A stretch of 29,446 bases of DNA from Bacillota bacterium (GCA_018725275.1 QLUC01000007.1:1-29446), one strand, 5' to 3'. Numbered from the stretch's first letter, positions 15,929 to 23,713 are shown. The notes: a model not told the origin generated them from the sequence alone. Made by a program: numbers and translations.

Positions 15929-17281
15929 GTGCATGTATTTAATTTCCGGAAAAAAACTTTGGTTCTTGACCCTGTTACAGGGTCTTTATTTTCAGTGGAT
16001 AAATTAGCAGGCGAAATTATAAGGGATTGGGGTAAATTTTCGCCAGATAAAGTCAAGGAAAGGCTCGGTGCAAGTTTTTCGCAGGGCGCCATTGATGAAG
16101 CGTTAGCGGAAGTAAAGGCCCTTTGTGATGAAGGGTTGCTTGATGTTGCCTTGCCGGCAGAGCCAAAACGACTTGAAGATGTTCCGCAAATTAAAGCCCT
16201 GTGTCTGCACGTTGCCCATGACTGCAATTTGCGCTGTCGTTACTGTTTTGCTGCCACCGGCAATTTTGGTGGCGGTCGCAGTTTGCTCGATGTCGCAACT
16301 GGGAAGGCCGCCATAGACTTTCTGTTGCGATCTTCGGGTAGCCGCAAGCATCTAGAGGTAGATTTTTTCGGTGGCGAGCCGTTATTAAACTTCGCCGTGG
16401 TAAAAGCCCTGGTGGGCTATGGCCGGCAAGAGGCACAAAAGTGCGGCAAGATTATGCGTTTCACCTTGACCACGAATGCTACCTTGCTTGGCGATGCAGA
16501 AACAAATTTTTTAAATGAACATGAAATTTCAGTGGTGCTCAGCCTTGATGGGCGCGCGGCAGTAAATGACTTTATGCGCCCCTCGGCTGATGATGGCGGG
16601 AGTTACAGTCTCGTGAGCGAGAACATTCAGAGATTCTTACAAAGCCGAAATAGTAGGAATTACTATGTGCGCGGCACCTATACCGCCCATAATTTAGATT
16701 TTGCAAAAGATGTAGAGCATCTGTACGACCTTGGTCTACGGGAGATCTCTCTGGAGCCGGTTGTTGGCGGAGTGGGGGAAGACTATGCGTTGACTGAGGA
16801 ACATATGCAAACTCTCTGCCGTGAGTATGAGCGCTTAACAGATTACTACCTCGAGAAACTCGAGGGCGGTGACCCGTTTAATTTTTTTCATTTTAATTTA
16901 TCGACCTATGATGGTCCTTGCTTTGGCAAACGCATCATCGGTTGTGGTGCGGGATGGGACTACGTGGCGGTAACTCCAGAGGGGAGCATCTATCCCTGCC
17001 ATCAGTTTGCCGGCGACGAAAGATTCAAAATCGGCACCGTGCAGGAAGGGATAGAGAACTTTGATCTAGCGAGGGAGCTAGCCCAGGCCAACTTATACCG
17101 TAAACCAGACTGCCTAGCCTGTTGGGCAAAACTCTTTTGTAGCGGTGGCTGTCACGCCACGGCATTTCACTCCCATGGCAGTTTCCTCAAGCCCGATGCT
17201 TTAGCCTGCACATTGCAGAAAAAACGCATTGAATGCGCACTAGGAATAGCTGCCACAAAAATGGCTAGTTGCAAACAATAG
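15929..17281 (+). CDS. scfB: SCIFF radical SAM maturase
   Basis: A protein of about 450 residues. An N-terminal peptide-recognition domain begins VHVFNFRKKTLVLDP. The radical SAM core has HDCNLRCRYC (cysteines at about 99, 103 and 106, C-x3-C-x2-C) and the FFGGEPLLN segment. A C-terminal SPASM domain binds auxiliary iron-sulfur clusters (CGAGWDYVAVTPEGSIYPC, CLACWAKLFCSGGCHA and a final Cys). It is expected to install thioether bridges in ScfA. GTG 15929 comes one base after the scfA stop and matches the family N-terminus. It has no good ribosome binding site of its own, so it probably relies on coupling. An in-frame TTG at 15896 inside scfA is less likely. Confidence 0.95.
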   Translation: MHVFNFRKKTLVLDPVTGSLFSVDKLAGEIIRDWGKFSPDKVKERLGASFSQGAIDEALAEVKALCDEGLLDVALPAEPKRLEDVPQIKALCLHVAHDCNLRCRYCFAATGNFGGGRSLLDVATGKAAIDFLLRSSGSRKHLEVDFFGGEPLLNFAVVKALVGYGRQEAQKCGKIMRFTLTTNATLLGDAETNFLNEHEISVVLSLDGRAAVNDFMRPSADDGGSYSLVSENIQRFLQSRNSRNYYVRGTYTAHNLDFAKDVEHLYDLGLREISLEPVVGGVGEDYALTEEHMQTLCREYERLTDYYLEKLEGGDPFNFFHFNLSTYDGPCFGKRIIGCGAGWDYVAVTPEGSIYPCHQFAGDERFKIGTVQEGIENFDLARELAQANLYRKPDCLACWAKLFCSGGCHATAFHSHGSFLKPDALACTLQKKRIECALGIAATKMASCKQ

Positions 17282-17436
17282 CGTTCTTGGTATTTATTGC
17301 ATGGTTTAAGGGCACAAGTGATGTGGAAGGATATTGTCAAAGCCTCGGTTGTTAATTATAGAAAAAAAGCAAGATTTTAAGCATCATTTCTAGTCGCTAA
17401 GAGGGGAACTCTATAGCTGAAAGGAGATGATCTCAT
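17282..17436. other. Leader/intergenic region before the SASP gene
   Basis: 155 bases, AT-rich. I found no hairpin terminator for scfB and no clear sigma-G promoter (a GCATG at 17299-17303 fits the -35 pattern, but no CATnnTA follows at 17-18 bases). AAGGAGATGA at 17421-17430 is a near-ideal ribosome binding site for the next gene. Confidence 0.4.
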
Positions 17437-17670
17437 ATGGCGAAAGGCAGTGCACAAATTGGCAAAAAAGTCGTGCCTGAAGCTCACAAGGCGCTCGACA
17501 ACATGAAGTATGAAATTGCGGCGGAACTGGGTATCCCAGTCTATCAGGGTAGCGAGGACTACTGGGGGCATGTTCCTTCCCGTGATTGTGGCGCGGTGGG
17601 AAGGCACATGGTGCGCAGGATGATCGAAATGGCAGAGAGGGCCTTGGTGCAGGAGCAGGGGACCTATTGA
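17437..17670 (+). CDS. Alpha/beta-type small acid-soluble spore protein (SASP)
   Basis: A 77-residue DNA-binding spore protein that coats the chromosome in the dormant spore and protects it from UV and chemicals. The first conserved block is LDNMKYEIAAELGI, with the GPR protease cleavage region around Y-E/I-A. The second block is EDYWGHVPSRDCGAVGRHMVRRMIEMAE, corresponding to the GYWGN-x-x-SR-x-x-G-x-VGG pattern. The length is typical (60-90). It is direct evidence that this organism sporulates. A Cys in the second block (SRDCG) is unusual for the family, since spore coat DNA binders rarely have Cys. Confidence 0.92.
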   Translation: MAKGSAQIGKKVVPEAHKALDNMKYEIAAELGIPVYQGSEDYWGHVPSRDCGAVGRHMVRRMIEMAERALVQEQGTY

Positions 17671-17842
17671 GGATGAACAAAATCTAGGTAGTTCGAAGTC
17701 CTTGCAGGAGAATTACCTTTGCACTTGAGAAAGATAGCGTTAAAGCAATGTAAAATGAGGGCGCAAGAGTGTGCGGGACATAGTTTGATGAGAGGGCATT
17801 TTTCTTTGGTTAACTTGTCTGCTAATATGAGGGTGTCACAAT

Positions 17843-17851
17843 TTGTCGAAA
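17843..17851 (+). promoter_or_regulatory. Spo0A box (exact consensus)
   Basis: TTGTCGAAA matches the Bacillus/Clostridium Spo0A binding consensus in all nine positions. It lies 45 bases upstream of the sigma-H-like -35 and about 150 bases before the DUF6754-like gene. The same nonamer also occurs inside the prsW coding region (near 25545), so the motif alone is not proof; position beside the promoter makes this copy credible. Confidence 0.6.
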
Positions 17852-17895
17852 TATGCGCTTTTCTTGGTAGAAAATATTTTTACTTTTGCCGAGTA

Positions 17896-17923
17896 GCAGG
17901 AATAAGCGCAGAACTCGCAAATA
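17896..17923 (+). promoter_or_regulatory. Sigma-H-like promoter of the four-gene membrane operon
   Basis: GCAGGAATA (-35 element from 17896) is followed, 17 bases after GCAGGA, by AAAT within CGCAAATA (17916-17923). The Bacillus sigma-H consensus is RnAGGAwWW, 11-12 bases, RnnGAAT, so only one base of the -10 core differs. The same spacing and a similar -10 (GGCCAATA) recur at 24836-24862. RNA would start near 17930, giving a leader of about 75 bases. Confidence 0.55.
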
Positions 17924-17956
17924 GGTGCTTATAAAGTGTTAAAATGTTTTAGTCTT

Positions 17957-17975
17957 CCCAAGCCAAAGGTTTGGG
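17957..17975 (+). other. Small hairpin in the operon leader
   Basis: CCCAAGCC, loop AAA, GGTTTGGG forms an 8-base-pair stem with one G-U pair. It lies in the predicted 5' untranslated leader, 15-20 bases before the ribosome binding site. There is no U-run after it, so it is not a terminator; it may stabilise the 5' end of the mRNA. Confidence 0.4.
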
Positions 17976-18003
17976 GTTGATATAAATATAGGGAGGTGAA
18001 AAA

Positions 18004-18786
18004 ATGGAATTAGTCCCGGGTAATATTTTTGGTGTTTGGGCAATGGTTGTGGTGTCTATCTGCGTACTTTTGGTCGTTTATCTGACCAAGGAGGGCAAGT
18101 TCTTAGTGAAACTCCGTCGCATCGCCGGTCTTGAGGCCATCGAAGAGGCGATCGGCCGTGCCACCGAAATGGGCAAGCCGGTACACTTCTCCCCAGGCAT
18201 CGCCGACGTTACGGGTGACACTGCCCCCCAGACCTTTGCCGCGCTCGAGGTGCTCACCTATGTAACTACCCTCTCTGCTAAGTACAATGCTGAACTCATC
18301 GTCACCATCCGTATGCCCAACGTCTTCCCACTGGCACAAGAAGTAGTACGTCAGGGATACTTGGCTGCAGGCAAGCCAGATTTGTTCCAAGAAGAAACAG
18401 TGCGCTTTCTCTCTAGTGAGCAATTTGCTTACATCGCCGGTGTACTGGGTATTTTCACACGTCAGCGCGTCGCTGCCAACTTGATGATTGGTGCTTTCTG
18501 GGCGGAATCTCTCTTGATGGCTGAAGGTGGTTCCCAAGTAGGTGCTATTCAAGTTGCCGGTACGGCGAATATGCATCAAATCCCCTTCTTTGTAGCCGCA
18601 TGTGACTACACCCTCATCGGCGAGGAGATTTACGCCGGCGGTGCTTACTTGTCTCAAGACAAAGTCAGACTGGGCAGTATCGCTTCGCAAGACTATGTCA
18701 AGTTCGCATTGATGGCCTCGATCTTGGTTGGTGCCGTCATGATGACTGCTGGCAATGATTGGCTCAGAGTGCTTTTTGTTAAATAG
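18004..18786 (+). CDS. DUF6754-like membrane protein, operon gene 1
   Basis: A 260-residue protein that I take to belong to the uncharacterised DUF6754 family. One membrane helix at about 9-27 is followed by the basic segment KEGKFLVKLRR. A soluble alpha/beta domain spans about 40-235, and a second helix lies at about 237-255. By the positive-inside rule the domain is cytoplasmic. Conserved-looking stretches are GKPVHFSPGIADVTGDTAPQ, FLSSEQFAYIAGVLGIF, QVAGTANMHQIPFFVAACDY and GEEIYAGGAYLSQD; I recognise no catalytic motif. GGGAGGTG precedes the ATG by 5 bases. It leads a four-gene unit of membrane proteins with similar strong ribosome binding sites. The function is unknown. Confidence 0.8.
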   Translation: MELVPGNIFGVWAMVVVSICVLLVVYLTKEGKFLVKLRRIAGLEAIEEAIGRATEMGKPVHFSPGIADVTGDTAPQTFAALEVLTYVTTLSAKYNAELIVTIRMPNVFPLAQEVVRQGYLAAGKPDLFQEETVRFLSSEQFAYIAGVLGIFTRQRVAANLMIGAFWAESLLMAEGGSQVGAIQVAGTANMHQIPFFVAACDYTLIGEEIYAGGAYLSQDKVRLGSIASQDYVKFALMASILVGAVMMTAGNDWLRVLFVK

Positions 18787-18820
18787 TATCTAAAAGAATC
18801 CTGAAAAGGAGGTGTAACAG

Positions 18821-19477
18821 TTGCGTAGAGAAATTCCACTTCTTATTACCTTCTTGGTGGGTATAATCTTCTTGTTTGGACCGATCACCACAGGGAATAT
18901 TCCTGTGCTAGAGATGTCCTTCAGGCAGATTGTCAGTACCTACCTTAGCCCATGGACGACCATTATTACTGCGTTTGCGATCGGGCTCGCGTCCATAAAC
19001 TTGCTTAGGTTGCATGGCAGTTATGTGGCTCGCAAGCGTTCGGGATGGATTAACAGTGCTGCTCTGGTTATCTCCATGCTGTTTTTCACCGTCGCGCGCA
19101 TCATCCGCGAACTAAGACCGACAGACCCAGAAGTTGTTGCCTTCTATGGTCGCATATTTGACAATATCGCGGCTCCGCTCTCGGGTGCAATGTTTGCGAT
19201 TCTCGCTTTCTACATTGCGTCCGCCTCCTACCGTGCCTTCCGTGCTCGTAGCCTAGAGGCCTCCGTGTTGCTCGTCGCCGCCATCATTGTTATGTTGGGC
19301 GCAGCTCCTGTGGGCGCGTTAATTTGGGACTACTTCCCAAGTTTGCAGCGGTGGCTCCTCGCGGTTCCTAACACTGCAGGGCAGCGCGCGATTATTATCG
19401 GAGCCGCAATCGGCGGTTTTGCCACGAGCTTGCGCATTCTCTTTGGACTTGAGCGCGGCTATCTAGGCGGCGACTAA
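18821..19477 (+). CDS. Polytopic membrane protein, operon gene 2
   Basis: A 218-residue protein with about six predicted membrane helices (around 5-22, 44-63, 76-92, 117-137, 147-168 and 190-208). It has no signal peptide and no recognised transporter signature. Basic loops such as YVARKRSGW and SYRAFRARS suggest which loops face the cytoplasm. It starts at TTG 18821, 7 bases after AAAAGGAGGTG; a TTG with such a strong site is convincing. It follows gene 1 by 34 bases. I do not recognise the family. It probably forms a complex with its operon partners. Confidence 0.75.
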   Translation: MRREIPLLITFLVGIIFLFGPITTGNIPVLEMSFRQIVSTYLSPWTTIITAFAIGLASINLLRLHGSYVARKRSGWINSAALVISMLFFTVARIIRELRPTDPEVVAFYGRIFDNIAAPLSGAMFAILAFYIASASYRAFRARSLEASVLLVAAIIVMLGAAPVGALIWDYFPSLQRWLLAVPNTAGQRAIIIGAAIGGFATSLRILFGLERGYLGGD

Positions 19478-19508
19478 ACCATCTTTAAAGAAAGGAGGTG
19501 CCCTTATA

Positions 19509-20324
19509 ATGAACTGGGCCAATAAATTACAGAGCATCGACCGTCGGATCATCTACACCATCTTGCTGATTGGTTTGACAATTCCCCTGATTTGGCCAAT
19601 TGGCATTCCGCTCGCAGTCAACGATACCACTCGCGCAGTCTACAAAATCATCGAAGACTTAGACCCGGCAACAGATGTCGTGCTCTTGTCGTTTGATTAC
19701 TCCCCGGCCAGTGCTCCGGATGTTCACCCCTCAGCAGTGGCTATTGTGGAGCATTTGACTAAGCGGGGAATTAAGTGGGTCGGCGTTTCTTTCTGGCCGG
19801 AAGGTCCGCAAATGAGTGAAAAAATTATGCGCGATCTCGAGGCACGCGGTCTTAAGTATGGCGTAGACTTCATCGACCTCGGCTTCATGGCTGGTATGGA
19901 GAACGCGATAGCCGAGTTTGCGCAAAATTCCCGGGTCATCACGACGGATGTGCGCGGAACGCATATTGACAACCTCCCATTAATGAACAATATCAAGACA
20001 ATGAAGGACTTCGGTTTCGTCATCGGCATATCGGCTGGTGACCCAGGTTACAATGCCTTTATTCGCCAGGCGGTTGATCCCATGGGCGTAAAGTTTGCTG
20101 CCGCTATCGTCACCGTGAGTGTGCCGGCCGCCATGCCTTTCTACGCCTCCGGTCAGCTGAGAGGTATGCTCCAAGGTCTACGTGGTGCTGCAGAGTATGA
20201 AAGTCTCACCGGTGTTGCCGGGCGCGGCGCGGCCATGATGGACGCGCAGTCTATTGGGCACTTGATCATTGTGGCTTTTATCGCGGTTGGTAACTTTGCC
20301 TACTTCCTCAGCAAGAAGAAGTAG
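19509..20324 (+). CDS. Membrane protein with one external domain, operon gene 3
   Basis: A 271-residue protein. The N-terminus is basic (DRR), then a helix at about 14-36, a soluble domain of about 210 residues, and a last helix at about 247-266 followed by KKK. Both ends are therefore predicted inside and the domain outside, the opposite side to gene 1. The domain has a Rossmann-like alternation (TDVVLLSFDYSP, IKWVGVSFWPEG, YGVDFIDLGF, FGFVIGISAGDPG). A hydrophobic stretch near 195-212 may be buried or a third helix. No catalytic motif is recognised. AAAGGAGGTG lies 8 bases before the ATG. Confidence 0.75.
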   Translation: MNWANKLQSIDRRIIYTILLIGLTIPLIWPIGIPLAVNDTTRAVYKIIEDLDPATDVVLLSFDYSPASAPDVHPSAVAIVEHLTKRGIKWVGVSFWPEGPQMSEKIMRDLEARGLKYGVDFIDLGFMAGMENAIAEFAQNSRVITTDVRGTHIDNLPLMNNIKTMKDFGFVIGISAGDPGYNAFIRQAVDPMGVKFAAAIVTVSVPAAMPFYASGQLRGMLQGLRGAAEYESLTGVAGRGAAMMDAQSIGHLIIVAFIAVGNFAYFLSKKK

Positions 20325-20364
20325 AAAATAAGAGAACCCTCACTACAATTGAGGAGGTGAAACA

Positions 20365-21003
20365 GTGAATATTTCAACGAGTATTTGGACATGGGTAATG
20401 GCAGCATGCATTTTGGCGATATTCTCTTTTATCTACAAGGAAAATCCGATCTATCGCTTTGCCGAGCACGTCTTTGTCGGTTCGACCGCAGGGCATGCGA
20501 TTGGCATGGCGGTAGGTAACATCCACCGCTTTGGTTGGGTGCCGCTGACGACTAAGAATGAGTGGCACTTCATAATCCCAGCAATCTTGGGCCTCATGTT
20601 GTATGCGCGCTTCATCAAGGGCTATGCCTGGGTCAGCCGTTGGCCTATCGCGTACTTGGTGGGTAATGGTGTAGGGCTTTCGCTCTTCACATCACTCAAC
20701 TCCCAAGCGATTCTGCAAGCCCGTGCAACAATGATGGACTTGATTGTCCATGACAAAGCAGGCAAGTTCCTGCTCAACAGAACCTTTGACAACTTCCTGC
20801 TCGTCTTCGGCGTACTAATCGTTCTCACGTACTTTATATTCTCTATTCCTCAGAATGGTCCAATGAAGAAGGTGTCTCAGGCTGGGCGCTGGTTGATGAT
20901 GCTTACCTTCGGTGTATCTTTTGGTAATGTTGTCGCCGGTCGTATCTCACTCTTGCTTGGGCAAATTTCTATCTTGCTCACCCGATGGCTAGGGGTCATC
21001 TAG
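20365..21003 (+). CDS. Polytopic membrane protein, operon gene 4
   Basis: A 212-residue protein with about six hydrophobic segments (around 7-23, 35-50, 68-84, 95-112, 141-160 and 176-205). Features that look conserved are the polar motif ENPIYRFAEHVFVGSTAGHAIG between the first helices and WVSRWPIAYLVGNGVG. It starts at GTG 20365 after GAGGAGGTG. It ends the operon, just before a strong hairpin at 21020-21054. The His and Glu in the first loop could bind a metal or cofactor, but that is speculation. The family is not known to me. Confidence 0.75.
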   Translation: MNISTSIWTWVMAACILAIFSFIYKENPIYRFAEHVFVGSTAGHAIGMAVGNIHRFGWVPLTTKNEWHFIIPAILGLMLYARFIKGYAWVSRWPIAYLVGNGVGLSLFTSLNSQAILQARATMMDLIVHDKAGKFLLNRTFDNFLLVFGVLIVLTYFIFSIPQNGPMKKVSQAGRWLMMLTFGVSFGNVVAGRISLLLGQISILLTRWLGVI

Positions 21004-21019
21004 TAGGCCGCAACAGACA

Positions 21020-21054
21020 GAAGGGCTGACTGGCGAGATGCCCGTCAGCCCTTC
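21020..21054 (+). terminator. Hairpin after the four-gene membrane operon
   Basis: GAAGGGCTGAC pairs perfectly with GTCAGCCCTTC (11 base pairs), with an inner GGC/GCC stem in the loop. It starts 16 bases after the stop of gene 4. Like the other hairpins in this window it has no clear U-run behind it. Confidence 0.65.
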
Positions 21055-21060
21055 GTCGTG

Positions 21061-21069
21061 TGATATAAT
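21061..21069 (+). promoter_or_regulatory. ytvI: Extended -10 promoter of ytvI
   Basis: TGATATAAT (TGnTATAAT, 21061-21069) is a perfect extended -10 just after the terminator hairpin, 21 bases before the ytvI ATG. A -35 would fall inside the hairpin (no match), as is common for extended -10 promoters. Confidence 0.55.
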
Positions 21070-21090
21070 AGGGCATGAGGGGTGTAAAGC

Positions 21091-22185
21091 ATGACGAATG
21101 ACCGCAGTATCACCGTGAAGTACCTCAAACTCGCGGGGAAGACCTTCTTGCTCCTAGCGGCGTTGTATCTCGGCTATCGCCTGCTGCTCCTGTCTTTGGT
21201 ACTCTTCGCGCCCTTTATTCTCGCCATGCTCATTGCCTTAGTGATGGACAGGCCGGTGCGCTATCTTGAAAAAACATTAAGGCTTTCACGCAGCATAGCC
21301 ACCTTGTTGGTGTTGTCCGGATTTAGCTATGTACTAGTACTCTTATTGGTGTGGGTGGTAGGCCGACTTGTCGCCGAGCTAACTTACTTCGTCAGTAGAC
21401 TGCCGCACTGGCAGGCCTTGCTCACCGAGCAAGGCGAAATGTGGTTAGTGGTTCTGCAGGAGTATGTGGCCTTCTTGCCGGTTGATTTCGCCTATTTGCC
21501 AACTGTCGACGCTACCTTGGCCGCAGTGGCAGAACGGCTAAACACTGTCGTCCCGGTACTATTGACCGCCTTGATTGGCCTTGCCTCGCTTGTCCCTACG
21601 GCGGTGGTTTTTATCCTCATTTTATTGGTCGCGGCGTTTTTTATGACGGTGGATCTAGAGAAGCATAAATCTAGCCTTTTGTCGCTCACCCCTCCCGGAA
21701 CCATGCGTCCGCTGATCGAGGTCTCTGTTCGTCTGCTCAAGGCAACCTACGGGTGGATAAAAACCCAATTGGTGATGATGGGCGTGACAACTGTTATCGT
21801 TATGGTGGGGCTCATTATCCTTGAAGTGCGTTTTGTCATGCTTCTTGCCGTCACGGTCGGAATAGTCGATGCTCTGCCGGTACTTGGCCCAGGGTCCATA
21901 TTTGTGCCATGGATTTTGTGGGCTGTCTTGGCGAGCAATATGACCTTAGCTGGAGGGCTGGCGGTATTATATGCAGCTACCTTGATGGCCCGCTATGCTT
22001 TGTCGCCCTTAATACTTTCGGAAAATATCGGCATAGAACCCTTACCCACCTTGGTGGCTAGTTATGTTGGCCTAATGTTGATGGGATTTTTAGGTTTAGC
22101 CATGGGCCCACTTCTGCTGGTGGTGTACAAAGCTCTTGCCGAAGTAGGATTTGTTACCAAGGTGAAAGAGTGGCTGTTTTCTTAA
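21091..22185 (+). CDS. ytvI: YtvI-type sporulation permease (AI-2E transporter family)
   Basis: A 364-residue protein with the AI-2E/UPF0118 layout: two or three N-terminal helices (about 15-85), a long amphipathic central part, then about five C-terminal helices. The family signature VDALPVLGPGSIFVPW lies in the second half, and EPLPTLVASYVGLMLMGFLGL near the end. The length and motifs match the sporulation integral membrane protein YtvI. Its cargo is unknown. GAGGGGTG precedes ATG 21091. It ends 14 bases from the convergent asnS stop. Confidence 0.85.
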   Translation: MTNDRSITVKYLKLAGKTFLLLAALYLGYRLLLLSLVLFAPFILAMLIALVMDRPVRYLEKTLRLSRSIATLLVLSGFSYVLVLLLVWVVGRLVAELTYFVSRLPHWQALLTEQGEMWLVVLQEYVAFLPVDFAYLPTVDATLAAVAERLNTVVPVLLTALIGLASLVPTAVVFILILLVAAFFMTVDLEKHKSSLLSLTPPGTMRPLIEVSVRLLKATYGWIKTQLVMMGVTTVIVMVGLIILEVRFVMLLAVTVGIVDALPVLGPGSIFVPWILWAVLASNMTLAGGLAVLYAATLMARYALSPLILSENIGIEPLPTLVASYVGLMLMGFLGLAMGPLLLVVYKALAEVGFVTKVKEWLFS

Positions 22186-22199
22186 GGCTTCCCGAGAAA

Positions 22200-23591
22200 C
22201 TAAATCTTGAGATTGCCCACTGTGCGCGGGCATGGAATAACGTCGCGCACATTGCTTACGCCGGTCAGGTACATGATCAGGCGTTCAAACCCAAGACCAT
22301 AGCCCGCGTGCTTGACTCCGCCGTATTTGCGCAGTTCAAGATACCACCAATATGGTTCGAGCCTCATCCCCAAGGCACGCATACGCGCTACCAAGACCTC
22401 ATAGCGCTCTTCGCGTTGGCTCGCACCCACAAGCTCGCCAATTCCCGGCACTAAAAGATCAGTAGCCGCTACCGTACGATCGTCATCGTTCAAGCGCATG
22501 TAAAAGGACTTAATGTCCTTTGGGTAGTTCGTTACAAACAGAGGTTTTTGGAAGACCTCTTCACAAAGGTAGCGCTCATGTTCTGTCTGTAATCCATCTT
22601 CCCAGCGGGGGGTGTAGGCAAAATCTCGACCGGACTTTTGCAGGATGGCTATAGCCTCCGTGTAGTCAAGGCGGGCAAATTTGGCTTGCGAGGCTTGCAT
22701 TAAGCGCTCGATGAGGCCTTTTTCTACAAATTGGTCCAGAAACTCCATTTCTTCGGGGCATGCCCCCAGAACATAGTCGATGATATACTTGATAAGGGCT
22801 TCGATGTTTTCTATATTATCGTCGAGGTCGGCAAAGGCAAGTTCGGGCTCTATCATCCAAAACTCTGCGGCATGGCGGGTGGTGTTGGAGTTTTCGGCGC
22901 GGAATGTCGGGCCGAAAGTGTAGACATTCTTAAAAGCCAAGGCAAAAATCTCAGCCTCCAGTTGTCCGCTGACCGTCAGATAACTCTCTTTGGCAAAAAA
23001 GTCTTGGGTGTAATCAACGCGACCCTCCCTTTGCGGGGGGTTTAGGAGGTCTAGGGTGGTAACGCGAAACATCGCCCCGGAACCTTCGGCATCGCTGCTC
23101 GTTATGATCGGTGAGTGGATATGCACAAAGCCCCGTTCGTGAAAAAATATGTTTATAGCGTGAGCGGCCACTGAACGCACCCGAAAAACAGCCGCGAAGA
23201 GATTGGCTCGCGGACGCAGGTGAGCAATGTCCCGCAGAAATTCTAAGGTATGGCGCTTCTTCTGGAGTGGATAGTCGCTTTCTGACCCTGCTTCAAGTGT
23301 TACGCTGCTGGCCTTGATCTCAAATGGTTGTTTAGCCCCGGGGGTCGCAATAATTCGCCCCGTGACGCTAATGGCTGAGGCCACCGCCAATTTTGCCGTC
23401 GCAGCGAAATCGGGGAGATCATTGTCAAAGACGATTTGCACATTCTTAAAAAAGGAGCCGTCATTGAGCTCAATAAAACCAATGGCGTTGGAAGCCCGTA
23501 TCGTGCGCACCCAACCCTCTAAGTGCACCTCTTGGCCAATAAAATCCATGGTATTGCGGTATAGTGCTTTGACAGAAGCGTATTTCATCAT
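22200..23591 (-). CDS. asnS: Asparaginyl-tRNA synthetase
   Basis: A protein of about 463 residues, a class IIb enzyme that charges tRNA-Asn. The N-terminal OB-fold anticodon domain begins VHLEGWVRTIRASNAIGFIELNDG. The catalytic domain has motif 2 (TFGPTFRAENSNTTRHAAEFWMIEPE, where the Asn/Glu pattern separates AsnRS from AspRS) and motif 3 (GYGLGFERLIMYLTG), ending with the typical IPCPRTVGN. GGAGG at 23598-23602 lies 6 bases before ATG 23591; the in-frame extension to 23732 has no support. The promoter at 23619-23647 gives a leader of only about 20 bases, so there is no room for a T-box riboswitch. Confidence 0.97.
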   Translation of the reverse strand: MMKYASVKALYRNTMDFIGQEVHLEGWVRTIRASNAIGFIELNDGSFFKNVQIVFDNDLPDFAATAKLAVASAISVTGRIIATPGAKQPFEIKASSVTLEAGSESDYPLQKKRHTLEFLRDIAHLRPRANLFAAVFRVRSVAAHAINIFFHERGFVHIHSPIITSSDAEGSGAMFRVTTLDLLNPPQREGRVDYTQDFFAKESYLTVSGQLEAEIFALAFKNVYTFGPTFRAENSNTTRHAAEFWMIEPELAFADLDDNIENIEALIKYIIDYVLGACPEEMEFLDQFVEKGLIERLMQASQAKFARLDYTEAIAILQKSGRDFAYTPRWEDGLQTEHERYLCEEVFQKPLFVTNYPKDIKSFYMRLNDDDRTVAATDLLVPGIGELVGASQREERYEVLVARMRALGMRLEPYWWYLELRKYGGVKHAGYGLGFERLIMYLTGVSNVRDVIPCPRTVGNLKI

Positions 23592-23618
23592 TTTCGTCCT
23601 CCCTATACAATTAGAATG

Positions 23619-23647
23619 AGTATAGCGATGGACCATGCGTTCGTCAA
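23619..23647 (-). promoter_or_regulatory. asnS: Sigma-A promoter of asnS
   Basis: On the minus strand TTGACG (23647-23642), exactly 17 bases, TATACT (23624-23619): five of six and five of six consensus matches. This is one of the strongest promoters in the window and implies constitutive expression. Confidence 0.75.
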
Positions 23648-23713
23648 GGAGAATGGCAATTGGCTCGTGCCTGTGATAGACTGCACATACAGATGAAACG
23701 GGAGGTTGTTTTT

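Larger units (their letters stand above)
17671..18003. other. 333-base regulatory region without a gene
   Basis: This stretch contains an exact Spo0A box, a sigma-H-like promoter, a small hairpin and the ribosome binding site of the operon that follows. A 71-codon frame from TTG 17719 crosses it, preceded by AGGAG, but it runs through the Spo0A box and promoter and resembles nothing known, so I do not call it a gene. A second GCAGGA at 17704-17709 near a TTCGAAG (17692-17698) could be a decayed copy of the same box-plus-promoter layout. Confidence 0.6.

Noticed and set aside
17299..17436. Sigma-G promoter for the SASP gene
   Set aside because: A GCATG fits the -35 pattern, but I found no matching -10 at the right spacing.
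17719..17934. 71-codon frame starting TTG after AGGAG in the regulatory region
   Set aside because: It runs through the Spo0A box and sigma-H-like promoter and shows no recognisable protein pattern; the regulatory reading explains the region better.
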